A stretch of DNA of 9,981 bases from Desulfobacteraceae bacterium (GTDB lineage: Bacteria > Desulfobacterota > Desulfobacteria > Desulfobacterales > Desulfobacteraceae). The position numbers and the translations under genes are program-made. The DNA is taken from contig JAGLLQ010000422.1 of NCBI GenBank assembly GCA_023140455.1, positions 1 to 9,981 on the forward strand. The letters run 5' to 3'. This document shows, piece after piece, positions 1 to 6,478 of this stretch (positions are counted from its first letter, which is position 1; each line of letters begins with the position of its first letter). The notes under the pieces were generated by a model, which ran no database searches, had not been told where the DNA came from, and saw only the letters and a list, made by a program, of their open reading frames with translations.

Positions 1-837
1 ATTGTTCATAATAATGCAAACCCAGTATTTGTTGATGTTAATCGGGAAACTTTTGGATTATGCCCTGATGCTCTTAGCCGATTTCTTGATCAAAATGCTG
101 AGAAAAGAGATGGAAGAGCCTTTAACAAAGAAACTTGCAAACCAATCTCTGCTATAGTTCCCATGCATACTTTTGGACTTCCATGTAAAATAAAAGAAAT
201 AATAGAAATAGCAGATCATTGGAATATAGCAGTTGTCGAAGATTCTGCTGAGGCCCTTGGCTCAAAGATTCATTCAAAACATTGCGGGACTTTTGGGAAA
301 ACAGGTATTTTAAGCTTTAATGGCAATAAAATAATTACCTGCGGTGGCGGTGGTGCTATCATCACTGATGATGATAAATTGGCCAAGAGAGCTAAACATC
401 TCACAACCACAGCAAAAGTAAATCATCAATGGGATTATGCTCATGATGAGATTGGATATAATTTTAGAATGCCCAACTTAAATGCTGCTCTTGCATGTGC
501 ACAACTTACACAACTGGAAGGAATTTTAAAAGATAAACGTAAATTATCCAATGCATACAGCCTTTTTTTAAAAGATATTGAATGGTGTGATTATGTAGAA
601 GAACCAGAAGGGTGTACAAGTAATTACTGGTTGAACGCTGTGATCACTTCTGGTAGGAAAGAAAGGGATGAGTTTTTAAAGGTTACAAATAATTCCGGCA
701 TTATGACACGACCTGCCTGGCAATTATTGTCTGATCTTAAAATGTATAAAGATTGTCAAAAAGGTGAGTTGGATAATGCAAGATGGCTCAGAGATAGAAT
801 TGTAAATTTGCCAAGCAGTGCGAGGATAAATGTCTAA
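1..837 (+). CDS. legC: LegC-type PLP-dependent nucleotide-sugar 4-aminotransferase (DegT/DnrJ/EryC1 family), 5'-truncated by window edge
   Basis: The reading frame is open from base 1, so the ATG at 163 is an internal Met and the true start lies outside the window; 278 codons are visible and roughly the first 100 residues of a ~370-385 aa family member are missing. The fold-type I aminotransferase signature is clear: the cofactor-contacting acidic pair VVEDSAEALG (bases 232-261) and SFNGNKIITCGGGG, whose Lys (codon 328-330) should form the Schiff base with pyridoxal phosphate. The C-terminal TRPAWQLL...MYKDC...RIVNLPSS pattern is characteristic of LegC-like enzymes. The family transfers an amino group, usually from glutamate, to C4 of a nucleotide-linked 4-keto-6-deoxy-HexNAc in the cytoplasm. 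Here it would use the product of the LegB homologue at 7154-8164. Its stop overlaps the next start by 8 nt. Family is certain; the legionaminate assignment (rather than a QuiNAc4N or bacillosamine role) rests on the neighbours. Confidence 0.9.
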   Translation: MVHNNANPVFVDVNRETFGLCPDALSRFLDQNAEKRDGRAFNKETCKPISAIVPMHTFGLPCKIKEIIEIADHWNIAVVEDSAEALGSKIHSKHCGTFGKTGILSFNGNKIITCGGGGAIITDDDKLAKRAKHLTTTAKVNHQWDYAHDEIGYNFRMPNLNAALACAQLTQLEGILKDKRKLSNAYSLFLKDIEWCDYVEEPEGCTSNYWLNAVITSGRKERDEFLKVTNNSGIMTRPAWQLLSDLKMYKDCQKGELDNARWLRDRIVNLPSSARINV

Positions 838-1450
838 GAAGGAAATAATTTTACTTGGGGCAGGCGGCCATTGTCATTCATGTATTGATGTTATTGAATC
901 AGGCGGAGTTTTTAACATTGCCGGAATAATAGAACAGGAAGGGAAAAAACAACAAAATCCAGTTTTAGGTTATCCAATAATAGGATATGATAATGAGCTC
1001 TCAACTCTAAAGAATCGTTTTGATTATGCTTTTGTAACTATTGGGCAGATGGGTTCATCAACACTGAGGAAAAAACTTTACAACACTCTTGTGAAATTAA
1101 ATTTTATTATACCTGTAATCACCTCTCCTTTTGCCTGTGTTTCAAAGCATGCTATCATCAATTCAGGTACAATAGTTATGCATCATGCTTGTGTTAATGC
1201 AGGTGCAATAATAGGCAATAATTGTATTTTAAACACTAAATCTCTTATAGAACATAATTCAAAAGTTGGGGATCATACTCATATTTCAACTGGAGCAATT
1301 TTAAATGGCGACTCTACCATTGGGCAAGGATGCTTTGTCGGATCAAATGCAACAATTGTTAATGGGGCTAAACTTCCAAGTGGTTATTTTTTTAAAGCAG
1401 GAGTACTTGTTAAAAGTAAAAAAAATGGAAGACCTCATAAAGGGGAATGA
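830..1450 (+). CDS. neuD: NeuD/PglD-type sugar O/N-acyltransferase (left-handed beta-helix)
   Basis: The 206-residue protein has the two-part NeuD/PglD layout: an N-terminal Rossmann-like region beginning IILLGAGGHCHSCIDVIE (residues 6-23) and, from about residue 100, hexapeptide repeats (HAIINSGTIV, AGAIIGNNCILN, STIGQGCFVGSNATI) forming a left-handed beta-helix trimer. His142 in SLIEHNSKVGDH aligns with the general-base His of PglD-like N-acetyltransferases. In the Leg pathway the LegH member transfers acetyl from acetyl-CoA to the 4-amine made by LegC; NeuD relatives in sialic acid operons can instead O-acetylate. Position directly after legC (8-nt overlap, GAGG at 822-825 before the ATG) favours the LegH role. 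The acyl donor cannot be read from sequence, and because a formyltransferase sits downstream the two enzymes might compete for, or act in turn on, the same amine. Confidence 0.87.
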   Translation: MSKKEIILLGAGGHCHSCIDVIESGGVFNIAGIIEQEGKKQQNPVLGYPIIGYDNELSTLKNRFDYAFVTIGQMGSSTLRKKLYNTLVKLNFIIPVITSPFACVSKHAIINSGTIVMHHACVNAGAIIGNNCILNTKSLIEHNSKVGDHTHISTGAILNGDSTIGQGCFVGSNATIVNGAKLPSGYFFKAGVLVKSKKNGRPHKGE

Positions 1451-1456
1451 TTTATA

Positions 1457-2488
1457 ATGAACATTCATGAAGATTCCAATAAAGATCTCCATAAAGTATT
1501 CATTATAGCTGAAGCCGGAGTAAATCATAACGGCTCGCTTGATCAGGCAAAAAAAATGGTAAAAGTTGCGGCAAAAGCAGGTGCAGATGCCATAAAATTT
1601 CAGACATTCAGGGCTCAAACCCTTGTTACAAAAGATGCTGCAAAAGCAGAGTATCAAACCAAAACAACAGATCAGAAAGAAACACAATATGAGATGTTGA
1701 AAAAGCTGGAATTGTCCTGCAAAGACCATGAGCTATTGATAGATACATGTAAACAAAATAAGATTGAATTTTTATCAACTCCTTTTGATCTGACCACCAT
1801 TGATTTGCTTGTAAAAATGGGGATTAAAAAATGGAAAATTCCTTCAGGCGAGATCACTAACTTACCATATTTAAGGAAGATAGCTTCTCTTAAGCAGGAG
1901 ATTATTTTATCTACGGGTATGGCTGATCTTGGTGAGATTAAGGATGCTCTTAATGTATTTTTAGATTTTGGAATCTCTTTTGAAAACATTACAGTTTTGC
2001 ATTGTAATACACAATATCCTACACCAATGGGTGATGTTAACCTTAAGGCAATGAAAACAATAAAAAATGCTTTTCCAGGGATAAATATTGGCTATTCAGA
2101 TCACACCCAGGGGATAGAAGTTTCCATAGCAGCCGCTGCAATGGGAGCAACAATTATTGAAAAACATTTTACACTGGACAAAAATTTGCCGGGACCTGAT
2201 CACAAAGCATCATTGGAGCCTGATGAATTGGCTGCAATGATTAAAGCTGTGAGGAATATAGAAAATGCCCTTGGAAAAGGGATGAAACAGCCAACTCAAT
2301 CTGAAAAAGGGAATTTGTCAATTATCCGAAAAAGTATTGTAGCTGCAAAGGATATTGCTGTTGGGGAAAAATTTACAGAAAGCAATTTGACAGTAAAAAG
2401 GCCTGGAAAAGGAATAAGCCCCATGAAATGGGATGATATCATTGGAAAAACAGCAGAAAAAGCATATTCAGAGGATGAATTGATATGA
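1457..2488 (+). CDS. neuB: Nonulosonic acid synthase (NeuB/LegI family)
   Basis: Full-length NeuB-family enzyme of 343 aa. It condenses phosphoenolpyruvate with a 6-carbon N-acyl sugar (ManNAc for sialic acid, 2,4-diacetamido-2,4,6-trideoxymannose for legionaminate) to make the nine-carbon acid in the cytoplasm. Visible hallmarks are IIAEAGVNHNG (16-26), GADAIKFQT (42-50), the IPSGEI loop (128-133), and the metal-ligand histidines H216 in GYSDHT and H237 in EKHFTLD, close to His215/His236 of Neisseria NeuB. A C-terminal antifreeze-like SAF domain spans about 285-343 (SIVAAKDIAVGEKF...VKRPGKGI), and R315 probably matches the arginine that reaches the partner subunit's active site in the domain-swapped dimer. 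The start at 1457 has AGGGG at 1441-1445. It follows neuD by 6 nt and shares an ATGA overlap with the formyltransferase gene. LegI rather than NeuB function is inferred from the legB/legC set. Confidence 0.94.
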   Translation: MNIHEDSNKDLHKVFIIAEAGVNHNGSLDQAKKMVKVAAKAGADAIKFQTFRAQTLVTKDAAKAEYQTKTTDQKETQYEMLKKLELSCKDHELLIDTCKQNKIEFLSTPFDLTTIDLLVKMGIKKWKIPSGEITNLPYLRKIASLKQEIILSTGMADLGEIKDALNVFLDFGISFENITVLHCNTQYPTPMGDVNLKAMKTIKNAFPGINIGYSDHTQGIEVSIAAAAMGATIIEKHFTLDKNLPGPDHKASLEPDELAAMIKAVRNIENALGKGMKQPTQSEKGNLSIIRKSIVAAKDIAVGEKFTESNLTVKRPGKGISPMKWDDIIGKTAEKAYSEDELI

Positions 2489-3381
2489 AGATTTTATTCA
2501 TAGGTACAGTTCAGTTCAGTTTTGATGCCCTGGAATGTATTTTGAAAGAAGGTGGTAATGTAGTTGCAGTGATAACACAGGATAAGCCAGGAATTAATTC
2601 AGATTTTAAAGAGATTGAACCGATATGTAAAAAAAACAATATTCCCTGCATGAAAACTGGCAATATAAACTCAAACAAAGTCCAGGATTGGGTTGTGGAT
2701 TTTGCCCCTGATATTGCATTTTGTTTTGGCTGGTCTCAATTAATTAAAAAAGAGCTTATGTCTTTGATGCCCATGGGCATTGTTGGGTTTCATCCTGCTC
2801 TCTTACCAAAAAATCGTGGGCGCCATCCATTAATCTGGGCGCTGATTTTAGATAAAATAAAATTCACAGGATCTACGTTCTTTTTTATGGACGAGGGCGC
2901 TGATACGGGAGATATTCTTTCCCAGAAAAAAATCCCTCTTTATTATAAAGACAAAGCAATTGACCTGTATAACCGTGTGACTGAGCAGGCATTGAAACAA
3001 ATTAAAGAGTTTTTACCTCAATTGCAGAAAGGAACTTATAAGAGAATTGTTCAGGATAATTCCAGCACCAATACATGGCGCAAAAGAACAAAAAAAGATG
3101 GTCTGATTGATTTCCGTATGCCAAGCAGAGCAATCTATAAGCTTGTTCGGGCTTTATCGTATCCATATGTTGGAGCCCATGTTGAATATAAGGGGCAGGA
3201 AATTAAAATATGGAATGCCGGGGAGATATTAGAAGGATATCGTGATATCGGACTTGATATCGAGCCCGGGAGAGTGATTGATATTAAAAACAAGAGCATT
3301 GTAGTAAAATGTTATGATAACGCAATATGGATTGATTCGACCGAGTTTGAAGTATTACCCTTAATAGGAGAATATCTCTAA
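2485..3381 (+). CDS. Formyltransferase-like protein (Fmt/ArnA fold), probable sugar N-formyltransferase
   Basis: The 298-aa protein has an N-terminal formyl_trans_N domain (about 1-185) and a C-terminal Fmt_C-like domain (about 195-290, KRTKKDGLIDF...LVRALSYPYVGAHVEYKG), the two-domain layout shared by methionyl-tRNA formyltransferase and the ArnA formylase half. The N10-formyl-tetrahydrofolate loop reads GFHPALLPKNRGRHP (101-115). The catalytic His (H103) and Asp (D140 in MDEGADTGDIL) are present, but the Asn of the usual N-x-H-D triad is Gly101. Housekeeping fmt normally sits beside def, whereas this gene overlaps neuB by 4 nt and the deacetylase gene by 1 nt, so a role on the amino group of a nonulosonate or its precursor is more likely than tRNA formylation. 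Formyl is a known N-substituent of 5,7-diamino-nonulosonates. Substrate and even activity are inferred; the Gly substitution may be a subfamily trait. Confidence 0.83.
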   Translation: MKILFIGTVQFSFDALECILKEGGNVVAVITQDKPGINSDFKEIEPICKKNNIPCMKTGNINSNKVQDWVVDFAPDIAFCFGWSQLIKKELMSLMPMGIVGFHPALLPKNRGRHPLIWALILDKIKFTGSTFFFMDEGADTGDILSQKKIPLYYKDKAIDLYNRVTEQALKQIKEFLPQLQKGTYKRIVQDNSSTNTWRKRTKKDGLIDFRMPSRAIYKLVRALSYPYVGAHVEYKGQEIKIWNAGEILEGYRDIGLDIEPGRVIDIKNKSIVVKCYDNAIWIDSTEFEVLPLIGEYL

Positions 3382-4136
3382 TGACAGATGTTATGGTGGT
3401 GGCAGTCCATCCGGATGATGAAACTTTGGGATGTGCTGGAACTTTATTACGGCATAAAGAGCAAGGTGCAAATATACATTTATTACTCATTACAGCAATG
3501 TATTATAATGATGAAAATAACAGAACCTGCACAATTGGGAGCGATGGTAAAGATCATGTTTTGCCGGAATGTTTTTATTACAATCAACAGCATATAAGTT
3601 TTTCAAAGGAAGCAGTGAAAATAAAAGCTGAAGAGGTTAGTAGTGTAATAGATGAATATGGGTTTAGCAGCGTTAATGAACTAAATGTTCCAACAACTAC
3701 GGTATCACTGCAAGACGAAAGCGTTTTGGTAAATAAAGTCGCTTCAGTTTTTTTAAAAGCACGCCCACATATTTTGTATCTCCCTTTTTTTCAGGATGCG
3801 CATGGTGACCATAGAGCAATTTTTCCTATACTGAATAGTTGTATAAAAACTTTTCGTTATCCATTTATTGAAAAAGTATATATGATGGAAACTATCAGCG
3901 AGACTGAATATGCTCTCCCCGCAGCTGGAAATACTTTTACCCCAAATCATTTTGTATGCATTGACAAATGGATGGACCAAAAAATCTCAATAATGGAAAA
4001 ATATGAAAACGAGATTCAAGAGTCGCCCTTGCCGAGAAGTGAAGAGATGATACGTGCTCAGAGTAGATTTAGAGGTGCAATGGCTAATTGTAAATATGCA
4101 GAAGCCTTTATGCTTTTTAAGGAAGTAATTAAATGA
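3381..4136 (+). CDS. PIG-L/LmbE-family zinc-dependent N-deacetylase
   Basis: The 251-aa protein opens with the family signature VVAVHPDDETLGCAGTL (6-22), giving Zn-ligand His10 and Asp13 with Asp12 as the likely catalytic base. The third metal-site motif is DAHGDHRAIF (139-148), with H141 and H144. The C-terminal RAQSRFRGAMANCKYAEAF (225-243) is also typical. Relatives remove N-acetyl groups from GlcNAc-type sugars (GlcNAc-PI, GlcNAc-inositol, diacetylchitobiose); others act on antibiotic sugars. The start at 3381 has AGGAG at 3366-3370. Its ATG overlaps the formyltransferase stop by 1 nt and its own stop overlaps the neuC start in an ATGA. Coupling to a formyltransferase within a nonulosonate operon suggests it unmasks an amine, by removing acetyl, for reacylation. 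Whether it acts on a nucleotide sugar, the free sugar, the CMP sugar or finished glycan is not visible. No signal peptide is seen, so action is cytoplasmic. Confidence 0.88.
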   Translation: MTDVMVVAVHPDDETLGCAGTLLRHKEQGANIHLLLITAMYYNDENNRTCTIGSDGKDHVLPECFYYNQQHISFSKEAVKIKAEEVSSVIDEYGFSSVNELNVPTTTVSLQDESVLVNKVASVFLKARPHILYLPFFQDAHGDHRAIFPILNSCIKTFRYPFIEKVYMMETISETEYALPAAGNTFTPNHFVCIDKWMDQKISIMEKYENEIQESPLPRSEEMIRAQSRFRGAMANCKYAEAFMLFKEVIK

Positions 4137-5293
4137 AGAGACAGATTACTATCTTTACATCTACCAGAGCAGAATATGGTCTGTTGCGAAGGGTTGTGCT
4201 TGAGATTCAACAGTCACAGGATTTAGACTTAAGGTTATTGGTTAGTGGTACCCATTTGGTTTCAGATCAAGGCTATACTATTGAAGAGATACAGTCTGAT
4301 GGAATAGAAGATATTGAATGTATTGATATTAAACTAAATGACAATTCTGCCAAGGGAATCTGTGCCTCAATGGGAGTTGCCATTCAAAAGTATGGCAAAT
4401 TTTTAAATAGTCTTCAACCGGACATATTGTTATTATTGGGAGACCGTTATGAAACATTCTGTTGTGCAGCAGCAGCCCAGGTATGCGGAGTCCCTGTAGC
4501 TCATGTGCACGGGGGTGAAAGAACAGAAGGATTAATCGACGAAGCATTCCGTCATTCAATAACTAAAATGTCCCATATACATTTTCCTTGCAGTGAAGAA
4601 TATAAAAATAGAATTATTCAAATGGGTGAACCTGCGGATAAGGTTTATAATGTTGGCTCATTAGGCGTTGAAAATATTAGAAAAATGAAGTTAATGAACA
4701 GGCATGAATTGGAAAATTCCATTCAGTTTAAACTTGATAATCCGTTTTTTCTGATAACATTTCACCCAGTAACGCTTGAGAAAAATACTTCAGGAGAGCA
4801 ATTTGCGCAACTGCTTGCGGCGCTTGATAATTATTCTGCACATAAGTGTATATTTACAGGTGCGAATGCTGATACGGATGGTAACATTATTGATCAGATG
4901 ATCAAAGATTATACCCAACTGCATCCTGACAGATGTTTTTCAATCTCATCGCTCGGCTATTTAAGATATTTATCAGCCATGCAATTTTGTGAAGCTGTCA
5001 TTGGCAACAGTTCAAGCGGTATTTTAGAGGCCCCTGCATTAAAGGTTCCGACAATTAACATCGGTGACAGGCAAAAAGGTAGAACCAGGGCAGAAAGTAT
5101 TGTTGACTGTGAACCTTTGGCAGATTCGATTTTGGAAAGCTTAAAAAAAGTTTTCTCAGACCAGTTTCAACGAAATATAAAAGAGATGAAAATACCCCAT
5201 GAACAAAATGACACTGCTCACAAAATTCAAGAGGTTATCAGGACCATAGACCTGGAAAACATTTTAAAGAAAAGTTTTTTTGATATTAATTAA
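4133..5293 (+). CDS. neuC: NeuC/LegG-type hydrolysing nucleotide-sugar 2-epimerase
   Basis: This 386-aa, full-length member of the UDP-GlcNAc 2-epimerase family (GT-B fold) carries the motifs of the hydrolysing NeuC/LegG branch: FTSTRAEYGLLRRV (8-21), LLLGDRYET (101-109), VAHVHGGERTEGLIDEAFRH (122-141), FHPVTLE (210-216), and the nucleotide-binding GNSSSGILEAP (291-301) followed by GDRQKGR (311-317). The reaction is anti-elimination of the nucleotide with inversion at C2, giving a free manno-configured sugar for NeuB. In a Leg pathway the substrate would be the 2,4-diacylamido-2,4,6-trideoxy-glucose nucleotide; UDP versus GDP cannot be read, but the PtmE homologue next door hints at GDP. It begins inside the deacetylase stop (ATGA) and is the last gene of the tightly packed block; the next gene follows after 117 nt with its own promoter. 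Confidence 0.92.
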   Translation: MKRQITIFTSTRAEYGLLRRVVLEIQQSQDLDLRLLVSGTHLVSDQGYTIEEIQSDGIEDIECIDIKLNDNSAKGICASMGVAIQKYGKFLNSLQPDILLLLGDRYETFCCAAAAQVCGVPVAHVHGGERTEGLIDEAFRHSITKMSHIHFPCSEEYKNRIIQMGEPADKVYNVGSLGVENIRKMKLMNRHELENSIQFKLDNPFFLITFHPVTLEKNTSGEQFAQLLAALDNYSAHKCIFTGANADTDGNIIDQMIKDYTQLHPDRCFSISSLGYLRYLSAMQFCEAVIGNSSSGILEAPALKVPTINIGDRQKGRTRAESIVDCEPLADSILESLKKVFSDQFQRNIKEMKIPHEQNDTAHKIQEVIRTIDLENILKKSFFDIN

Positions 5294-5311
5294 AAAAATA
5301 TTAAACAAGTT

Positions 5312-5340
5312 TTGAAATTTACTTAAATAAGTAGTATACT
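5312..5340 (+). promoter_or_regulatory. Sigma70-like promoter ahead of ptmE-neuA
   Basis: TTGAAA (5312-5317) and TATACT (5335-5340) are separated by exactly 17 nt and each is one base from consensus. Transcription would begin near 5347, giving a leader of about 64 nt before the ATG at 5411. It lies in the only sizeable gap on the + strand, so ptmE and neuA can be expressed separately from the upstream block. The remainder of the gap is AT-rich with short AAGTA/TACTT dyads and no convincing intrinsic terminator, so read-through from neuC is also likely. Confidence 0.68.
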
Positions 5341-5374
5341 GAAATTATTAAATCGCCAATACAAAGTAATACTT
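5320..5374. promoter_or_regulatory. Candidate operator: four AAGTA/TACTT half-sites in two dyads
   Basis: The promoter spacer contains TACTTA-AA-TAAGTA (5320-5333), a dyad with perfect 6-nt arms. A second dyad AAGTA-A-TACTT occupies 5364-5374 in the predicted leader, with half-sites in the opposite arrangement. The dyad centres are about 42-43 bp apart, near four helical turns. This would suit a regulator binding the ptmE promoter, but no regulator gene is in the window and AT-rich DNA yields short dyads by chance. Confidence 0.33.
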
Positions 5375-5402
5375 AATTAAACCTTAACTAATCAATATGT
5401 GC

Positions 5403-5408
5403 AGGTGA
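5403..5408 (+). promoter_or_regulatory. Ribosome binding site that decides the ptmE start
   Basis: AGGTGA at 5403-5408 matches the 3' part of the Shine-Dalgarno consensus, with its AGG core 5 nt before ATG 5411. The in-frame GTG codons at 5399 and 5405 lie upstream of or inside this site and have no ribosome binding site of their own. The ATG also gives the MKDWRK N-terminus expected for CBS-nucleotidyltransferases of this type. Confidence 0.7.
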
Positions 5409-5410
5409 CA

Positions 5411-6475
5411 ATGAAAGATTGGAGAAAAACTTTCGTAGGCCCGGAGACCACTATAAAAGAAACCATTGCAGTGATTGACAAGAGTGCGCTTCAGGTTGCT
5501 CTTGTTGTGGATACTGATAATAAGCTTTTGGGGATAGTTACAGACGGTGATATCCGACGGGGAATTTTAAAAGGTGTAGACCTTGATGAGCCGGTAAAAC
5601 GGATTTATTATGTATCTCCGCTCACAGCTTCTATTGACGATGATCCTGAAACAATGCATGTGATCATGAAAGAACAGAAGATAATTCATCTCCCTGTTGT
5701 TGATCATGATGGCAGAGTTGTTGAACTGAAAATCTTAAATGAGATATTGACTGCCACAAAGATTAAAAACCCTGTTATTCTGATGGCTGGCGGGCTTGGT
5801 ACAAGATTAAGACCTTTAACTGAATCCTGTCCTAAGCCTCTTTTAAAGGTTGGGGGAAGCCCGGTATTGGAAACCATTATTGAAGGTTTTACGGACAAAG
5901 GGTTTGATACTTTTTATATTTCTGTGAACTATAAGGCGGAGATGATTGAAGAGTATTTCGGAGATGGCTCAAAATGGGGTGTTAGTATTAAGTATTTGAG
6001 AGAGGACAAAAGACTTGGTACAGCAGGAAGTATTAATCTTCTTCCTGAAAAACCAGATTTGCCATTTGTTGTAATGAATGGGGATTTATTAACAAAGATT
6101 GATTTTGATCAGCTTATTAAATTTCATATGAATAACAATAAGTTAAGCAATGCCATGGCAACAATGTGTGTAAGAGAATACAATATGCAGATACCCTATG
6201 GTGTGATACAAAAGGAAGGGAACAGGCTTACCCGGTTAGATGAGAAACCTGTGCAACGATTTTTTGTGAATGGTGGAATATATGTTTTTGAACCTGATGT
6301 TATAAATATGATTCCAAAGGATAAGTATTATGATATGACAGATCTTTTTGATAATATGATGGAAAAAAATTATAAAACAGTAATATTCCAGATCAGAGAA
6401 TACTGGATGGATATAGGGCACAAAAAAGATTTTGAGATTGCAGATGGTGAATATGGAGAGGTGTTCTGGGGTTGA
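5411..6475 (+). CDS. ptmE: CBS-domain sugar-1-phosphate nucleotidyltransferase (PtmE-like)
   Basis: From the ATG at 5411 the protein is 354 aa. Residues about 1-118 form a pair of CBS motifs (ALVVDTDNKLLGIVTDGDIRR at 30-50; IIHLPVVDHDGRV at 91-103). Residues 121-350 form an NTP_transferase domain with LMAGGLGTRLRPLT (124-137), PKPLL (141-145), the metal-binding NGD (223-225), DEKP (277-280) and WMDIGH (332-337). This architecture is that of Campylobacter PtmE, which makes GDP-GlcN from GlcN-1-phosphate and GTP as the first committed step toward CMP-legionaminate. CBS pairs often bind adenine nucleotides, so allosteric control is plausible. It has its own promoter and lies 3 nt upstream of neuA. 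The nucleotide and sugar are inferred from homology and context; a UDP or dTDP sugar pyrophosphorylase is the alternative. Confidence 0.86.
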   Translation: MKDWRKTFVGPETTIKETIAVIDKSALQVALVVDTDNKLLGIVTDGDIRRGILKGVDLDEPVKRIYYVSPLTASIDDDPETMHVIMKEQKIIHLPVVDHDGRVVELKILNEILTATKIKNPVILMAGGLGTRLRPLTESCPKPLLKVGGSPVLETIIEGFTDKGFDTFYISVNYKAEMIEEYFGDGSKWGVSIKYLREDKRLGTAGSINLLPEKPDLPFVVMNGDLLTKIDFDQLIKFHMNNNKLSNAMATMCVREYNMQIPYGVIQKEGNRLTRLDEKPVQRFFVNGGIYVFEPDVINMIPKDKYYDMTDLFDNMMEKNYKTVIFQIREYWMDIGHKKDFEIADGEYGEVFWG

Positions 6476-6478
6476 TTT

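Noticed and set aside
163..837. Aminotransferase as a complete 224-aa gene starting at 163
   Set aside because: The same frame is open back to base 1 with family-like residues before the Met, so the gene is cut by the window edge.
1343..1989. Two - strand open frames opposite neuD and neuB
   Set aside because: Antisense shadows of strongly supported genes, with Cys/Phe-rich composition typical of reverse reads of Lys-rich AT-rich genes.
2485..3381. Housekeeping methionyl-tRNA formyltransferase
   Set aside because: Fold and C-terminal domain fit, but the loop lacks the catalytic Asn and the gene is translationally coupled to neuB and a deacetylase gene, with no def neighbour.
5270..5303. Possible intrinsic terminator after neuC
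   Set aside because: The T-run/ATTAAT/A-run is a weak AT-only palindrome without a GC stem; transcription could well continue into ptmE.
5399..5410. GTG start at 5399 for the PtmE-like gene (358 aa)
   Set aside because: No ribosome binding site precedes it, and the AGGTGA at 5403-5408 would lie inside the coding region; ATG 5411 has correct spacing and gives the family-like N-terminus.
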